Part shown: one piece after another, positions 1-11,038 of the stretch
How positions within the stretch are numbered: the first letter of the stretch is position 1
Layout: each line of letters starts with the position of its first letter
Assembly (NCBI GenBank): GCA_039111635.1
Contig: JBCAQO010000010.1
Location: 1,364,001-1,428,000 of the forward strand
Direction of reading: 5' to 3'
DNA: 64,000 bases
From: Heterobasidion occidentale
Taxonomy: Eukaryota; Basidiomycota; Agaricomycetes; Russulales; Bondarzewiaceae
Made by a program: the position numbers and the translations under genes
The notes under the pieces: generated by a model
The model's database searches: none
Told to the model about the DNA's origin: nothing
The model's input: the letters and a program-made list of their open reading frames with translations, nothing else

Positions 1-2511
1 CTCAGCCCTAAATAATGAGGTGCTCATTGAGCCTCCTGACGCAAGGGCCGGTGACAGTCCCGGAGTCGATGCGAATAGCCCACTTGAGAATAGGGGGCTG
101 AAGGCGCTCGGTGTCTCCGGAAATGTTTGTTTGCCGGAGGACGATGGAGATGGTGTGCTGCCTACCAAGGACGGGCTCTGTGCAATCTCGAAAGACAAGC
201 CTTCCCTCGGATCACGTACCACAGTGATAGGATTGAGACCAGCAGGGCGTCTCATATCGTTTGCTTGTTCTGATGACAGATGTGGACCAGAGTTAGGAGA
301 ATGGGATGATGCGAGCGACCCGTCAATTGACCCAGAAGGAGGTGCAGAGAACGGAGTTGTAGCAGTGACCGGGAACGAAGGAAGTTGTGAGAAATGGTGA
401 GAATTGACGGTGGCCAAAGGAATTGGGGGAAGGCCGTCGTCCTCGTCGTCTGAGGGGATATTTTGCGTTGAACGCGGGCGCTCGCCAATAGGAAGGAGGG
501 TCGTGGGATGGAGAAGGCTATTGTTCACAGATGTAATGGAGGGGCGGGATGCTCTTGTGTTGGACGCGGAATTGGAACGCGAGCGGGACGCTACTTGTAT
601 CTCGAGACGCGCAGCTGTATCACCGAGGGCGATGAGTGAACTGTCTTCCATACCGTCATACATCACTTCAAGGGCGGGACGTACCATTTCCACGCTGCCT
701 GGACGATGATCGTTGCGAGTACGTCCCAAATGCCTGTCTGTCCGGACTCTGCCTTCCACTGTCAGCGCTGTTTCCATTGCTGGTGGACGACGACGACGGC
801 GTGATTAGGTCTGTCCTTTCCGAAGACGGGCTTTTACTCTCATAGATTGATTCTGCGAGGAACTGGTCCAGAACTTGATCAATATCGTCGCCCGAGCGTG
901 CCGACCTTTGTGAGTTCGGTGACACTGACATACCGCGTGATGACGCGAAGGATGAAGGCGAGAGAAAATGATCTGAATCGGACGTGCCGCTGCGCTGAGG
1001 CTGTGCTGGAGAGGCACCCTTCGAGCTCGCGTTACTCAGGTCCTTGCTGCCGTCCATGGCAGGCGATGTCTGGGCAGACGAGGCCTCAGTGATCGGGGAA
1101 ACGCGATGCATCATATGTGTCCCAGAGAGGAGTAGCGCAATGGAGTCGCCTGATACAGGCGGTGTGTTCAGCTGCATCGAATGCGTTCTGACCCGACGCA
1201 TTGGCTCCTCTAATACCGCGCTGTCTCCCTTTGCAGTTGTGATTGTGTCGACGACGGCAAGGGGAAGTGGTGGGACGGGAGGGATAAACTCTAGGGCATC
1301 AGGAGACGTGACACCGTCACCACTGCTACCGCGTCTCTCCCTCCAACGCGGTGAGTTCAAGTACGGGTTCTCGCCATGGGGTAACGTCGCGGAGTCCTGG
1401 CGCGTAATACCACGTTGATGGTACCGCGACTGCCGATTTTCGTTATTCAGCATGAGGGCACCGGGGAGCGTGATGCCCGAAATAATTGATGCGTCGTCGT
1501 TCATGATAGGCGAGACATCGCGCTCCTGCGTGGCAGATGGCAGTGGAGCGGCAGAGCCTCGAACTGAGTGGTCGGCGGAGCGTTGGATTTGTACTTTGGG
1601 GCCATGCAGGGCCAAGTTGGGTATCATGATGGGCGCGGGTGCGCCTTTGTAAGTCCTACGAGGGGGGCGCTGGACGCAAGATGTAGGAACAGACGTCGGT
1701 GAACGTGCAGGTGGACGTACCATTTGCTCCTCGTCTGACGGACCCATATCAACATAGCTTGCCTCCTTGGGAAGGGATCAACGATGGGAAACAGCCGCGA
1801 GAGGATGAACACAAGGATTCTCATACCTCTTGATAGCGTGCAGATTCAGAAATCTGGGCCTCCTCTGCGCGCGACTGCAAACTGCTCGCTGCATGCCCTA
1901 CATGATGAATTTCCACCACGCCGGTCACAACCGAAGACAGTTTTTGCTCTCCATCTTTCGTAGAGAGGATATCATGGGGAAACCATGGCTCGGGGTGCGA
2001 GAAATCCAAGTCAACGCGTGGGGAGGAGGGTTTGAGGGCGTCGACCGCGATCGTCTGTGGGGTGCGAAGGAGCGCGCTCTCGCTGATTTCGACTACATCC
2101 GGAGAAGAGAAAGATGGCGGGGAAGGAGAGCGTTGTATATGTCGTATCCGAACAGCTGACTTCTTGTTGGCCTTGCGTCGAAAGGGGTTGGCCAAGTTCA
2201 TCTCTGATTCCGAGTCCGAGGGGGAGAGACAACAAGACCAAAAGGACGCCAGGGCAATAAAAAAGAAATCGCACGCAGGGTCCTGAGGAACGGACTAGCC
2301 GAGCAGAGTCGATCGTAACAGAGAGGAGGGAGATAACCTGAAACGAGACAGGCTCGAGACGAGGGCGAGCACAAGCTCCCATCACACCCCGGAGACGACC
2401 ATCATTCTCACTGAGATAGTTGACCACCATATTCGATCCGACGATCAATGTCGCGGCCGTGCAACACTCCAGTTCCGTGTCGCCTCGCTGTGCACCGAAA
2501 CATACCGCCAT
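1..2511 (-). CDS. Ser/Pro-rich protein with N-terminal hydrophobic segment, 3' truncated by window edge
   Basis: I do not recognise this gene. Proposed exons (complement): 2338..2511, 1827..2282, 685..1765, <1..614. Introns of 55, 61 and 70 nt all have GT...AG ends and keep the frame. The first ~58 residues are compact and Cys-containing. They are followed by a short hydrophobic run (around FFIALASFW, coded near 2250-2270) and then a basic patch (PFRRKANKK). The rest, at least 690 residues, is low-complexity Ser/Pro/Thr-rich with no fold visible and stays open to base 1. The layout suggests a protein with one membrane anchor and a long disordered tail, perhaps a regulatory scaffold; that is inference. 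The start is the first ATG of the frame, 2511. Confidence 0.65.
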
Positions 2512-3063
2512 CGCCGCTGGTCAGTCCCCCCTTGGCGTATCTCTGCTGGATATGTGCTCAGGGAGGGCAGCAAACTGAATGTCGGAGCGAGTGATGAGTC
2601 CCAGATGACGTGACTGCAGATATTATTTGAATGGACGGCATCAGAGCTGAGATATCTGGCCCGAAGCCTCACCAAGCGCCGTCATCAAATGAATTCACGT
2701 GACTCCCCCAGTACCCCCGATTCGAGAGATCTTGGAGAAATTCTCCAGCGACAGCCAGCGACTTGGCAAGTTTTTGGCAATTTCACGGTGATGGACGCGA
2801 GGATCTGCAAGGAGCAAGTGCGATCCTCCTCTCTGCTCCTCTCTGTGGCCAGAGTACAGCAGTCCACGACGGCTTACGCATCACGACCATAAAAGCTTGC
2901 CACCTGATAAGCTCATCAAACAAAGTTGCATATATTTCAGGGCAGATTTCCGTGATCGCCATGCAATGAATCATGTTTAGCGCCACGGGGCACTGCTTGC
3001 TGCAAGTTGACGCGTGACGGGCCAAACGCTAGCGTCAACGCATCAGGTCAGCGTTTGAAAACA
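2512..3063. other. Intergenic, no gene seen
   Basis: Upstream region of the minus-strand gene starting at 2511. Short open frames here have no splice logic or recognisable protein. The right end meets the inverted-repeat block at about 3064. Confidence 0.5.
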
Positions 3064-3424
3064 CGGTGCTCAGTCCCAGTCAAAAGTCGGTCGAGGCAGA
3101 TCGAGGCAAATATAGGCAAATATAGGCAAATATAGGCAGATCGATTCACGGAAATTAAATCAGATTCCTGATACTGGAAACATGTGTGAGAAACATGAAT
3201 TCATATATTCATTCAGCCTTTTGCTGTCTTTCGCAAACGCAGGAAATGCAAAAGTCATGAAACACAATATTTTGTTGAGATTTGTCATGACACTTCCAGA
3301 TTGCCTGTTTACAATCTCTCTGCCCAAGTCGCTCTTTTGAGTGAAAATGAATTTTTTGAATATATTTAATTAAGTCAAATGATATCGAAAGCACAGGTAT
3401 AGTAACATAAGTGAAAATAAGTAC

Positions 3425-4600
3425 ACAAGAACGGCGGCGTGCGCGCGGGCGGTGCGGGCGACAGAACACACGGGAGGCAGGCGGCGTGCGCATCTGCGGT
3501 GCGGGCGACAGGAGGCGTGGGTGGACGCGGTCTGGAGGCAAAGGCGGTAGGCCGCGGGCTGTGCGCGGTGTGAGCAGCAGCAGGCGTGGGCGGTGGGCGG
3601 CGAGTGGTCCGGAGACAGGAGGCGTGAGCATGAGCATGCCGGCAGAAGAAGCGGTGTGCGTGTGCGCGGTGCGAGTGACAGCGGGGGTGGGCTGTGTGGG
3701 CGACAGCAGGGGAGGGCGGTGGGCTGTGTGCGCGTGTGCGTGTTTGCGGTGCGAGCGGCAGCAGGCGTGAGCAAACGCGGTCCGGAGGCAGATGCGTGGG
3801 TGGCGGCGTGCGTGTGCGCGGTGCGGGGGGCGGGGGCGTGGGCGGGCGCGGTCCGAATGCGGGGGCGGTGGGCGGCGGGGCATGCGCAGTAAGAGCGGCA
3901 GCAGCAAGTGTGGGCAGTGGGCAGTGGGCGGTCCGGAAAAAGGAGGCGTGAGCGTGCACGGTGTGGGCAGAAGAGGCGGCATGCGTGTGCGCGGTGCGGG
4001 CGACAGCAGGCGTGGGCGGTTGGCTGCGTGCGCGTGCGCTGTGTGGGCAGCAGTAGGGGTGGGTGGTGGGCTGTGTGTGCGCGTGCGGTGCGGGCGGTGC
4101 GGGCGGCAGCAGGCGTGGGCGAACGCGGTCCGGCAGAGGCAGTAGGTGGCGGGGTGTGCGCAGTCCGGAGACAGGAGGCATGAGCGTGCGCGGTGCGGGC
4201 AGCAGAGGCGGCGTGCATGTACGTGGTGTGGACGACAGCAGGGGTGGGTAGTGGGCCGCGCGTGCACGGTGTAGGCGGCAGGATGCGTGGGCGGTGTGGG
4301 CGGAAAGGGGCGCGCGCAAACGCGGTCCGGAGGCAGAGGCGGCAAGCGGCGAGATATGCGCGGTATATGCAACAAAAGGAGTAGGTGGGAGGCGATAGGA
4401 GGCGATGCAGGCGGGAAGTAAGCGATGCGGAAGTGGAGGTGGCAGAAGACGGAGGACGGAGGCGGTAGGTAGCGTGGGCGATAGGTAGCGTGGGCGATGG
4501 GCAGCGTGGGCGATAGGTAGCGTGGGCGATGGGCAGCGTGGGCAGCGGGCAGCACGGGCGGTGGGCAGCACGGGCGGTCTAGCACACCGTGCGGAGGTGC
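3425..4600. repeat. Degenerate G-rich minisatellite
   Basis: About 1.2 kb in which the plus strand is strongly G-rich and C-poor, built from variants of GCGGTGCGGGCGACAGCAGG and GGCGTGGGCGGTGGGC. The 3' part (about 4466-4580) is a cleaner 16-bp tandem repeat alternating GATAGGTAGCGTGGGC and GATGGGCAGCGTGGGC. Because stop codons are rare in this composition, several frames are open for hundreds of codons on both strands. The conceptual proteins are only Ala/His/Thr/Pro strings, so I do not call genes here. Confidence 0.8.
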
Positions 4601-6060
4601 ATAACGCGATGCGACGGACAGTCTGGCATCAAAGGCTATCTCGTCGTCGTTGGATGCAGTGAGCTGGCAGTGGCTGGCTATTTGGCCTTGTTTGACTACC
4701 ACCTCGCCACGTCACTACTCATTTCTCGTCATCGTTTCCTGACTCCCTACTTGTATCAACCCAGCCAGCGACACAGGACGTACACCATCCCCGGCAGCCC
4801 GCAGCACCGATCTATGCGTACCCGTCCAAGTCATGGATGCGACCGTTCCCGTAAGCATATATCAGTAACTCTGGCACTGATAATTTCTTTCATTCTAATG
4901 CAGACTGCCACTGCGTGCCGATCCCTGTTTGTGCAATAGCATCGTCTCTATTGCCTGCACAGGTATGCATCCTCAAGACTGGTCCTGTCACCCACCTCGT
5001 CTTTGTGAGAACTCGTCATCCTATCTGCACTTCCCTGGTCTGCTCACGCTTTGTCGCTTAGCTGCGGGAATACCACCTGCTCTCTCCCGAGCCGTCCGCG
5101 CACAAGTTGCTTGTTGACAGAGATCAGGGCCGCCCTATGTCTGTCGGCAATCGGCTGCGTGCATTCTCACCCTAGGCGTCAACATCCAGCACAGGGGGCA
5201 ACACGATCTTGGCTCAAGAGCTGGGATGCGACGCCATCTTGCGCTATGAGAGCGCGCTGACGAGCCAGCCTGTTGACGACGGATACATGCAGCGCGTGCG
5301 AGATGTACTCATCGTTGGAGAGGTCAGTGAGCCGCATTCGCATGTGCCTCGTTCTGACTGTTCGGAGGCTCGCGCGCACAGGGCCATTCCTCCTAGGGTA
5401 TATCACACCTCATTAACCGCATCCGGCTAGGGGGTAGGTAGATGGGTGCAGGAGACGTAGACGCGCCTGTATCTGTACGTGTCATCATGCACGTCAGACC
5501 TGTATGGCTTCATCACACCCATATACCCCGCCCACGGCACCCACCACCATGTCGTGCCTCCACATATCGTCCATTGACTCAACCAGTTGCTCAAGATGCT
5601 CAGATCACCACAACCATCTCTACCGCCTTGCCTCTGCCGCCACCACCTCAACCCGCGCGCCGCCCACACCTTCCGTCTCCGTCATATGGCACTCGCGTGC
5701 GCCCTCCCTTACGCAGCATCCGCGTGCCGTCCGCATCACTGACCACTAACACGTCGCAGCTGCCCCCGCCTCCAAACTCCCTCCGCCTACTCCTACCATC
5801 ATCAGGGCATCTGCCCGCCGCCCGCCCCTCCCACCACCGCCTCCACACGCCCCACCGCCTTATCATCTCCACACACCCCCTACTTCTCTCTCCATCTGAT
5901 CACCTTTCGCCCGCCTACACCTCCCTCCCCCATACAGGGTCCGCTCACCGCTCGCATTTCACACATGCCACTCAGGTTGCTCTCCGCACTGTCAGAGTAC
6001 GACGATCCCAGTTGTTATATCTCCAACTAGTAAGTGGATGAAGATTTCACTTCTTTCGGG
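4601..6060. other. Interior of the TIR element, possible relict coding
   Basis: One intron-like stretch is visible (GTAAGC at about 4851 to an AG near 4902). A short protein-like segment lies at about 5199-5322 (core GCDAILRYESALTSQPVDD), followed by a possible donor. Stops interrupt all longer frames. The part from about 5440 to 6040 is C/A-rich and would code only Pro-rich low complexity. I recognise no domain. Confidence 0.3.
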
Positions 6061-6451
6061 GCAGAGGGGATGGGGATAGTTACATGTGTTAGTCACAAAT
6101 AAATGTATATAAATCAATCTGAATGGATATGAATGGATTTAAAAATATCGGTGTTTTTGGATTATCGATAATATATTTGAGTTTCAAATAGCCTATATGT
6201 GAATTGAGGGGAATCTACGGGAATGGATTTCACTGGATCTGCCTCGATTTGCCTCTAAAAAGTCTAAAATTTAAGAGGGAGAAAGATTCAAATCCATTCA
6301 GAAAGATTCGCCTATATCTGCCTCGATCTGCCTCGACTGACTTTTGACTGGGGCTCAGTACTCGGTGCTCACACAGAGTCTGTAACGTGAGATGAAGGGC
6401 CGCGAAGATCCGCACGACGCTTCAACTTAATATTTTAAATTATTCATCCAA

Positions 6452-6533
6452 GGCGAGATGGCCGAGCGGTCTAAGGCGCCAGACTAAGGATCTGGTCCCT
6501 TCGGGGGCGTGGGTTCGAATCCCACTCTCGTCA
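6452..6533 (+). tRNA. tRNA-Leu (anticodon AAG)
   Basis: The 82-base gene folds as a type II (long variable arm) tRNA. The acceptor stem pairs GGCGAGA with TCTCGTC, with discriminator A. The D-arm region carries the A box TGGCCGAGCGG. The anticodon stem is CCAGA/TCTGG with loop CTAAGGA, giving AAG. The variable arm is CCCTTCGGGGG-like, and the T arm contains the B box GGTTCGAATCC. There is no intron. A T-rich run (TCTTTTTCT) just downstream fits a Pol III terminator. The leucine identity follows from the anticodon and the long variable arm. Confidence 0.95.
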
Positions 6534-7122
6534 TCTTTTTCTATCCGTTTCTTTTGCTCATGGCTAGTACGCCGACTCGCGCCCGGAGATCTACGAGATA
6601 GTGCCTTCCTATAGAGGAAAGTTGCAGGTTGTCACTCGCGAGGTTCTATCATCGTATCAGACCTGACCCCATCCACATGGCACGTCCCCTGTGGTGAACC
6701 ATCTATCATTTCTTCGCTCGTAAACTTTCAATGGTCGCTGAAAGAAACTAGAGATTGAGATTGGGTGCAAACAGTCAGGCCCAAGCGAAGAATGCCTGAA
6801 CACGCGAACAGAATCTGGCTTTGGTTTTCGGAGCTGCATCGACCTTCCCATAGCATACATTACATCGAATCCCACTCTCATCTTAACTTTTCTCTTTTTC
6901 TAATTTCTGGGTTAGAGTACATGCTATGCTACAGGGAATGTGGCAGTTGTATCGTCTACACTATTGCGATTATACAACATGAAAAACTTCATGACGATAT
7001 GGAAAAAGCGAGTGAAACAAAGCATAGGTTCATAATGATCATACCAATAAACTAACCAGCAAGATAACATACCAGAATAAACACTGAAAGGGCGGAGATT
7101 TGATGAACGGATGCCTATCCCT
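6534..7122. other. Intergenic between tRNA-Leu and the kinase 3' end
   Basis: After the Pol III terminator only short spurious open frames are present. It holds the 3' flank of the minus-strand kinase. Confidence 0.5.
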
Positions 7123-8994
7123 TCAAGCGTTGAATTGTCGATAGGACCTCCATATCCCATAGGGATTGATCCATCCAAAATCCTTCCACACCTTGTCCAA
7201 CTGCTGCTGGTCACGGTTTTTGAGGTAAAGATACTGAGAACGGTCAGCTTTTCGCGCGCGCGCAATCTCTGCTTCTGTGATCGAGAAGAGGTCTTGCGGC
7301 GGAACGTTGTTCGTGTCGGGAAGTTGATAGCAAAAATTCTTCGAGATATGGGGGCCTATGTCGGAAACTGTCAGTTAACTATGACATGGTTCGGAGGAGA
7401 GAAAGACTCCGCTGACTTTTCACGTCCGGTTTATACCGTTTGAGGACATCAAATTCACTCACACTAACGGAAGGAATGAGAGGTAAAAACTCTGATGGCG
7501 GATAGAAAACGTACCCTCCATCGATGAAGAACAATTCCTTCTGGATGCCGTCCCAGGTGTGACGTGTGGCTGGGTTGATGTCAAGCAGCTGATAGTCCAG
7601 GCGAGCATGAGTCACGTAAAGGAAAACTGAGCAGGAAAGAAGCTTACTCCGACCAAGACCCTATCAGCCCCGTCCTCGAGAGCGTTTACACCATGGACTC
7701 GCGTTCGCTCAGTTAGGTATTGAAGATCACCTATCCTACAGCGGGTGATATACTCCTTCATATCTTTTTTTCTACAGAACAAGCGCTACAACCAATTCTG
7801 CATCAGTCCCAATTCCCTTGGTCAAGATAAGAACAAAATACCTGTGTGGTGAGCATCTCGAAGAAAGTGCATCCAAGGCCCCACCAGTCGACTTCGTTCC
7901 CATACCCACCCCAGGGGTTGAGGAGCTTGTACTCTTCCTCGTCGACCGCCTCTTCAGCCCATTCCTGCAGCGACGCCGCAGTAAGCATCTCAGGCGCCAT
8001 ATACCCATGCGTGCCACATATCTCGCGTGAGGAGGGTATACAGTCCTCCAGGCAACTATCAAGAACGAGTGCGCAGCCAAAATCGGAGATTCGTGTGTTG
8101 CCCATGCGGTCGATGAGGAAGTTTTCAGGCTTCACGTCGCGATGGATGATCCCCATACAGTGCAGAGCGTGTATGCCAGCTGCCTGTGCGTGCAATGACA
8201 AATATTGAGACAGAGGCTTGTTGAAAAGGATAGAAAGCTCACTGCTTGTGCCAGCCACCGACGCTTGACAGCCGGCGTCAAGAGTACCTCTGTCGCTGCA
8301 TGTAGGTCAAGAGGCATTAATTCCTGTTTGTTGGCGATGTTTAGCTTGAATGCATTGGAAATATGTATAGTGTACTGACCATGGCAAAATAGACGGCCTC
8401 TTGGTCTTGGAATACACCTTCGAGCTGCATAACATACGGAGAGCGTTCGTATTTCGAGATCCTCTGGTACGCCTTGAGCTCGTACCAGAGGGCTCGCGCA
8501 GGGTCATCCTTGTCCACGTCCTTTTTCTCGACAACCTTCAAGCAAATCACGGATGATGTACGCTGGTCATGAACGGCATGCGCTGATACTTTATCGCCTC
8601 GATGAAGGAGCTCAAGATGTATGAATGGTCCGGGCGCGTCAATCTTTTGTCTAATTCGCTCCTTTACCAACTGCTCCATGTCAACATCACCGGGGGAGGA
8701 TGGAGTGCGTCTGCGGAAAATGGGGTGAGGATTGGGACGAATTGGAACCCTTTGGTGAGTAGGAAGAGCTTTTGGGTTGAGTGGATCGGTCAGGTCGACC
8801 TCGAAAACACCATATCGGGACCTGGTAAACGAAAGGTTCTCGACAACATGTGGAGAATGAGATGTGTCGCATTCGGGAACGATGATGTTCAGTTCTAAGG
8901 GCGGTGGCAGAGGGCTTCTTGGGTGCTCGAGAGCACTTGATGCCGCAGTGACACTGGTAGGGAACGTTACTTGTACCGGGGCGTTCGTAGACAT
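7123..8994 (-). CDS. Serine/threonine protein kinase with atypical glycine loop
   Basis: Six exons (complement): 8380..8994, 8243..8323, 7842..8183, 7648..7785, 7465..7588, 7123..7367; about 514 residues. The catalytic core begins near residue 140. The ATP-binding loop reads LLHRGDKV instead of GxGxxG. Then come a beta-3 lysine (ICLKVV), an alpha-C glutamate (YELKAY), the hinge MELMPLDL, the catalytic loop HRDVKPEN, DFG, APEM and the DWWGLG aspartate. All catalytic residues are present, so it is probably active despite the odd loop. The C-terminal part ends in a Trp/Tyr-rich segment (VWKDFGWINPYG). The donor of the last intron (phase 1, GTGTGA at 7464) is the least certain. Substrate and pathway are unknown. 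Confidence 0.8.
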
Positions 8995-9349
8995 GTCAAG
9001 TGAGATGGTGAAAGTGAGATGGAATAAATATTACTTGTGAGGGATGGGGAGAGCTTTTAAAGCCAGACTGGCGAACAAAGAGACGGTGGCACAATGGCGG
9101 TCAAGCCTATCTGGCGTTTGGGGGGTGTCATTAGGTCAAAGCCTCACCAAAGCTTGACGGCGGTGGCGTCGTTTGCCACAACAGTGGCATATCGATCGCG
9201 CCTCAAAGTGATAGACGTGAGCCGATGCATGAACATGGATGGCAAAGCACGTAAGCAAGATGTCTCAAAAAAGTCAAAGCCTGCAAAAGTTGTTTGTGAA
9301 TTGCTTCCCAGGTGCTTGCTGACTATAATGCGCACCTTGAAGGGAGATT
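8995..9349. other. Promoter region of the kinase and 3' flank of the next gene
   Basis: No gene seen. It lies between the kinase start codon (8994) and the end of the small minus-strand gene (9350). Confidence 0.5.
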
Positions 9350-9886
9350 TCAGTGCCGCCTCCCCCATGACGAGCAACGGAGCACCATGGACAAAGCGGA
9401 TATAGCACGGCCCGCAGCACCGACAACTCGCTTCGCAATGCCTCTTGCCTGCGCGCGCCCTGAACGCTTTGCTGGCCTTCTCCGCCGCTCGGCCTGCTTT
9501 CGGGCTTCCACCCGAGGTGAGGGCATCATCGCAATCATTGCGATTGCCACGTCCTCCACGAAAGTGTCGTCGAACGCATCGGTTTCGAACCCTGGCGGCA
9601 ATATAGGCGGCGACCAGCGCCGCGAACGATCGTCTGTCTCCTCCACAACAGGACTGAGCTGCTTGCCGGTGGGTCGTGCCCGATAACTGTATGTCGACGA
9701 AGCCAAAGATCGTGCTTGCCTCGAACGATGAAGGGATATCGAGTCGCGGGAAAGTCGAGACGACGCGTACAAATCCTGTGGTGACGTTAAGCCCGAAACA
9801 GAGATGGAAGGCTGGTATGTGCTCGGGTCCGTCGGAAACGGTACTGAGTTGGCCAGGCTAGTGTCGGGCGAATATCTGGCATCCAT
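9350..9886 (-). CDS. Hypothetical protein, Ser/Arg-rich
   Basis: Single-exon frame of 178 codons, started at the ATG at 9886 rather than one 12 codons upstream, because the upstream part is a short hydrophobic stub. The N-terminal half is Ser/Tyr/Pro-rich. The middle contains an acidic patch (FDDTFVEDV) followed by a strongly basic Arg-rich stretch (near residue 140), and the end is small and hydrophobic. No family is recognised. It could be an uncharacterised lineage-specific gene or, less likely, a chance frame. Confidence 0.4.
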   Translation of the reverse strand: MDARYSPDTSLANSVPFPTDPSTYQPSISVSGLTSPQDLYASSRLSRDSISLHRSRQARSLASSTYSYRARPTGKQLSPVVEETDDRSRRWSPPILPPGFETDAFDDTFVEDVAIAMIAMMPSPRVEARKQAERRRRPAKRSGRAQARGIAKRVVGAAGRAISALSMVLRCSSWGRRH

Positions 9887-11038
9887 TGTTGTGAGGCAAA
9901 GGGAAGGAAAAAATACTGACAAGGATGTTTCTACAAACCGCCTTTTGAATATCTACGTGCTAAAGGCGCGTGCCGGCCATGAGGCACAAGCATCTTTTTG
10001 GATCGACGGAGCGCTCATCCGCGTCATGCTCAGCTAGAGAATGAAGTCACTCGGTCTGCTTCCTCCAGGCGGCACGGTCAATGTGTCATTACAACAGCTG
10101 TACACCTCGTTTCAAACTTGCAGCCAGAATTGTAAAGATAGAACGCGATGCAACATCCACGCCTGTCCAGCATGGAAAGAGATCACGTACAAGCATACAA
10201 GGCTTTCAAACAGCAGTGTCATCTCCTTAGATTCCTGTGTTTCGAAAGGAGATCTGAAAGGCTAGGCTTCGTCAATATCGGCGACGATGATACGGGACAA
10301 CATCGAAGTCCTCTTCTGTTGTAAGCTATATTGATCCGGAGAAAACTGATAAGATCGATAACGAGGAATTCGTCCCAAGTCCGGAAAGTCTTGTCTCATG
10401 GGATTACAGATCCCGCCCTCATGAGCTGAGAGTGGATACTTTCTCGAGTTTTCTTGCTTGCTCGTTACAGATTATCAGCATCAGTGTCCCTAATATGTAA
10501 ATTGACGTACATGTTGCGAGCCCATCCCGTTCCCCGATGTATCCATACTTCGTCCTACCATGTCCGGTCGCGTCGAGGTCATCACAATCGGAGAGATAGA
10601 AGTTTGACCAATTACTAATAGTGAGAGCTTCGCCCTCCTCCTAGTCTCCGTGACCTTACACAGAAAACAGTCGTTCTATGTGTAAGTTGCGCTGGAAGAG
10701 AGGATGATGCAATGTCAATCGAAGTCGTCGATGATGAACCAGTCCTGTGAGGACACCGATCTTCGGGATGGAGAAACCGAGACAACAGACAGATTCATTC
10801 CGCGATATAGGTAGGCATAGAGGCATAAACTGGTCAAACAGCTGAAACGGCGTGCAAAGTAGGGAAATTCGCAGCGTCATCAATTAGAGCATTTTAGACC
10901 ATCACTATCACGTGGATGAAACCGCTCAGGCGGCGAATGACGTCAATGTTTCGCTCCGTTGGATGCGACATCGAGGATGGCCGTTTGCCATCGACCACCT
11001 CCTGAGTTTTCACTCTTTACAAGGACTTTGCAGAAAGT
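9887..11038. other. Intergenic, 1.15 kb without a supported gene
   Basis: Only short frames without splice support. Upstream region of the DUF1774 gene that begins at 11039. Confidence 0.5.

Larger units (their letters stand above)
3064..6375. mobile_element. Putative TIR element (non-autonomous or degraded)
   Basis: The two ends are inverted copies of each other. On the left, about 3069-3107 carries CAGTCAAAAGTC followed by GTCGAGGCAGATCGAGGCA. On the right, about 6316-6355 carries the reverse complement with three or four mismatches. Just inside each end are short repeats of 10 bases (AATATAGGCA and GATCGAGGCA types), as in subterminal transposase-binding arrays. The interior holds a G-rich minisatellite (3425-4600) and a region of short, interrupted open frames (4600-6040) without a recognisable transposase. 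No clear target-site duplication was found. Subterminal repeats suggest hAT- or KDZ-like DNA transposons, but the family is not established. The right end lies about 75 bp upstream of a tRNA gene. Confidence 0.55.

Noticed and set aside
3209..4702. Long minus-strand open frames (up to 497 codons) in the minisatellite
   Set aside because: They code only Ala/His/Thr/Pro strings, are open in several phases at once, and follow from base composition.
9570..9600. B-box-like sequence on the minus strand suggesting a tRNA
   Set aside because: No acceptor stem, anticodon arm or A box at the right distance.
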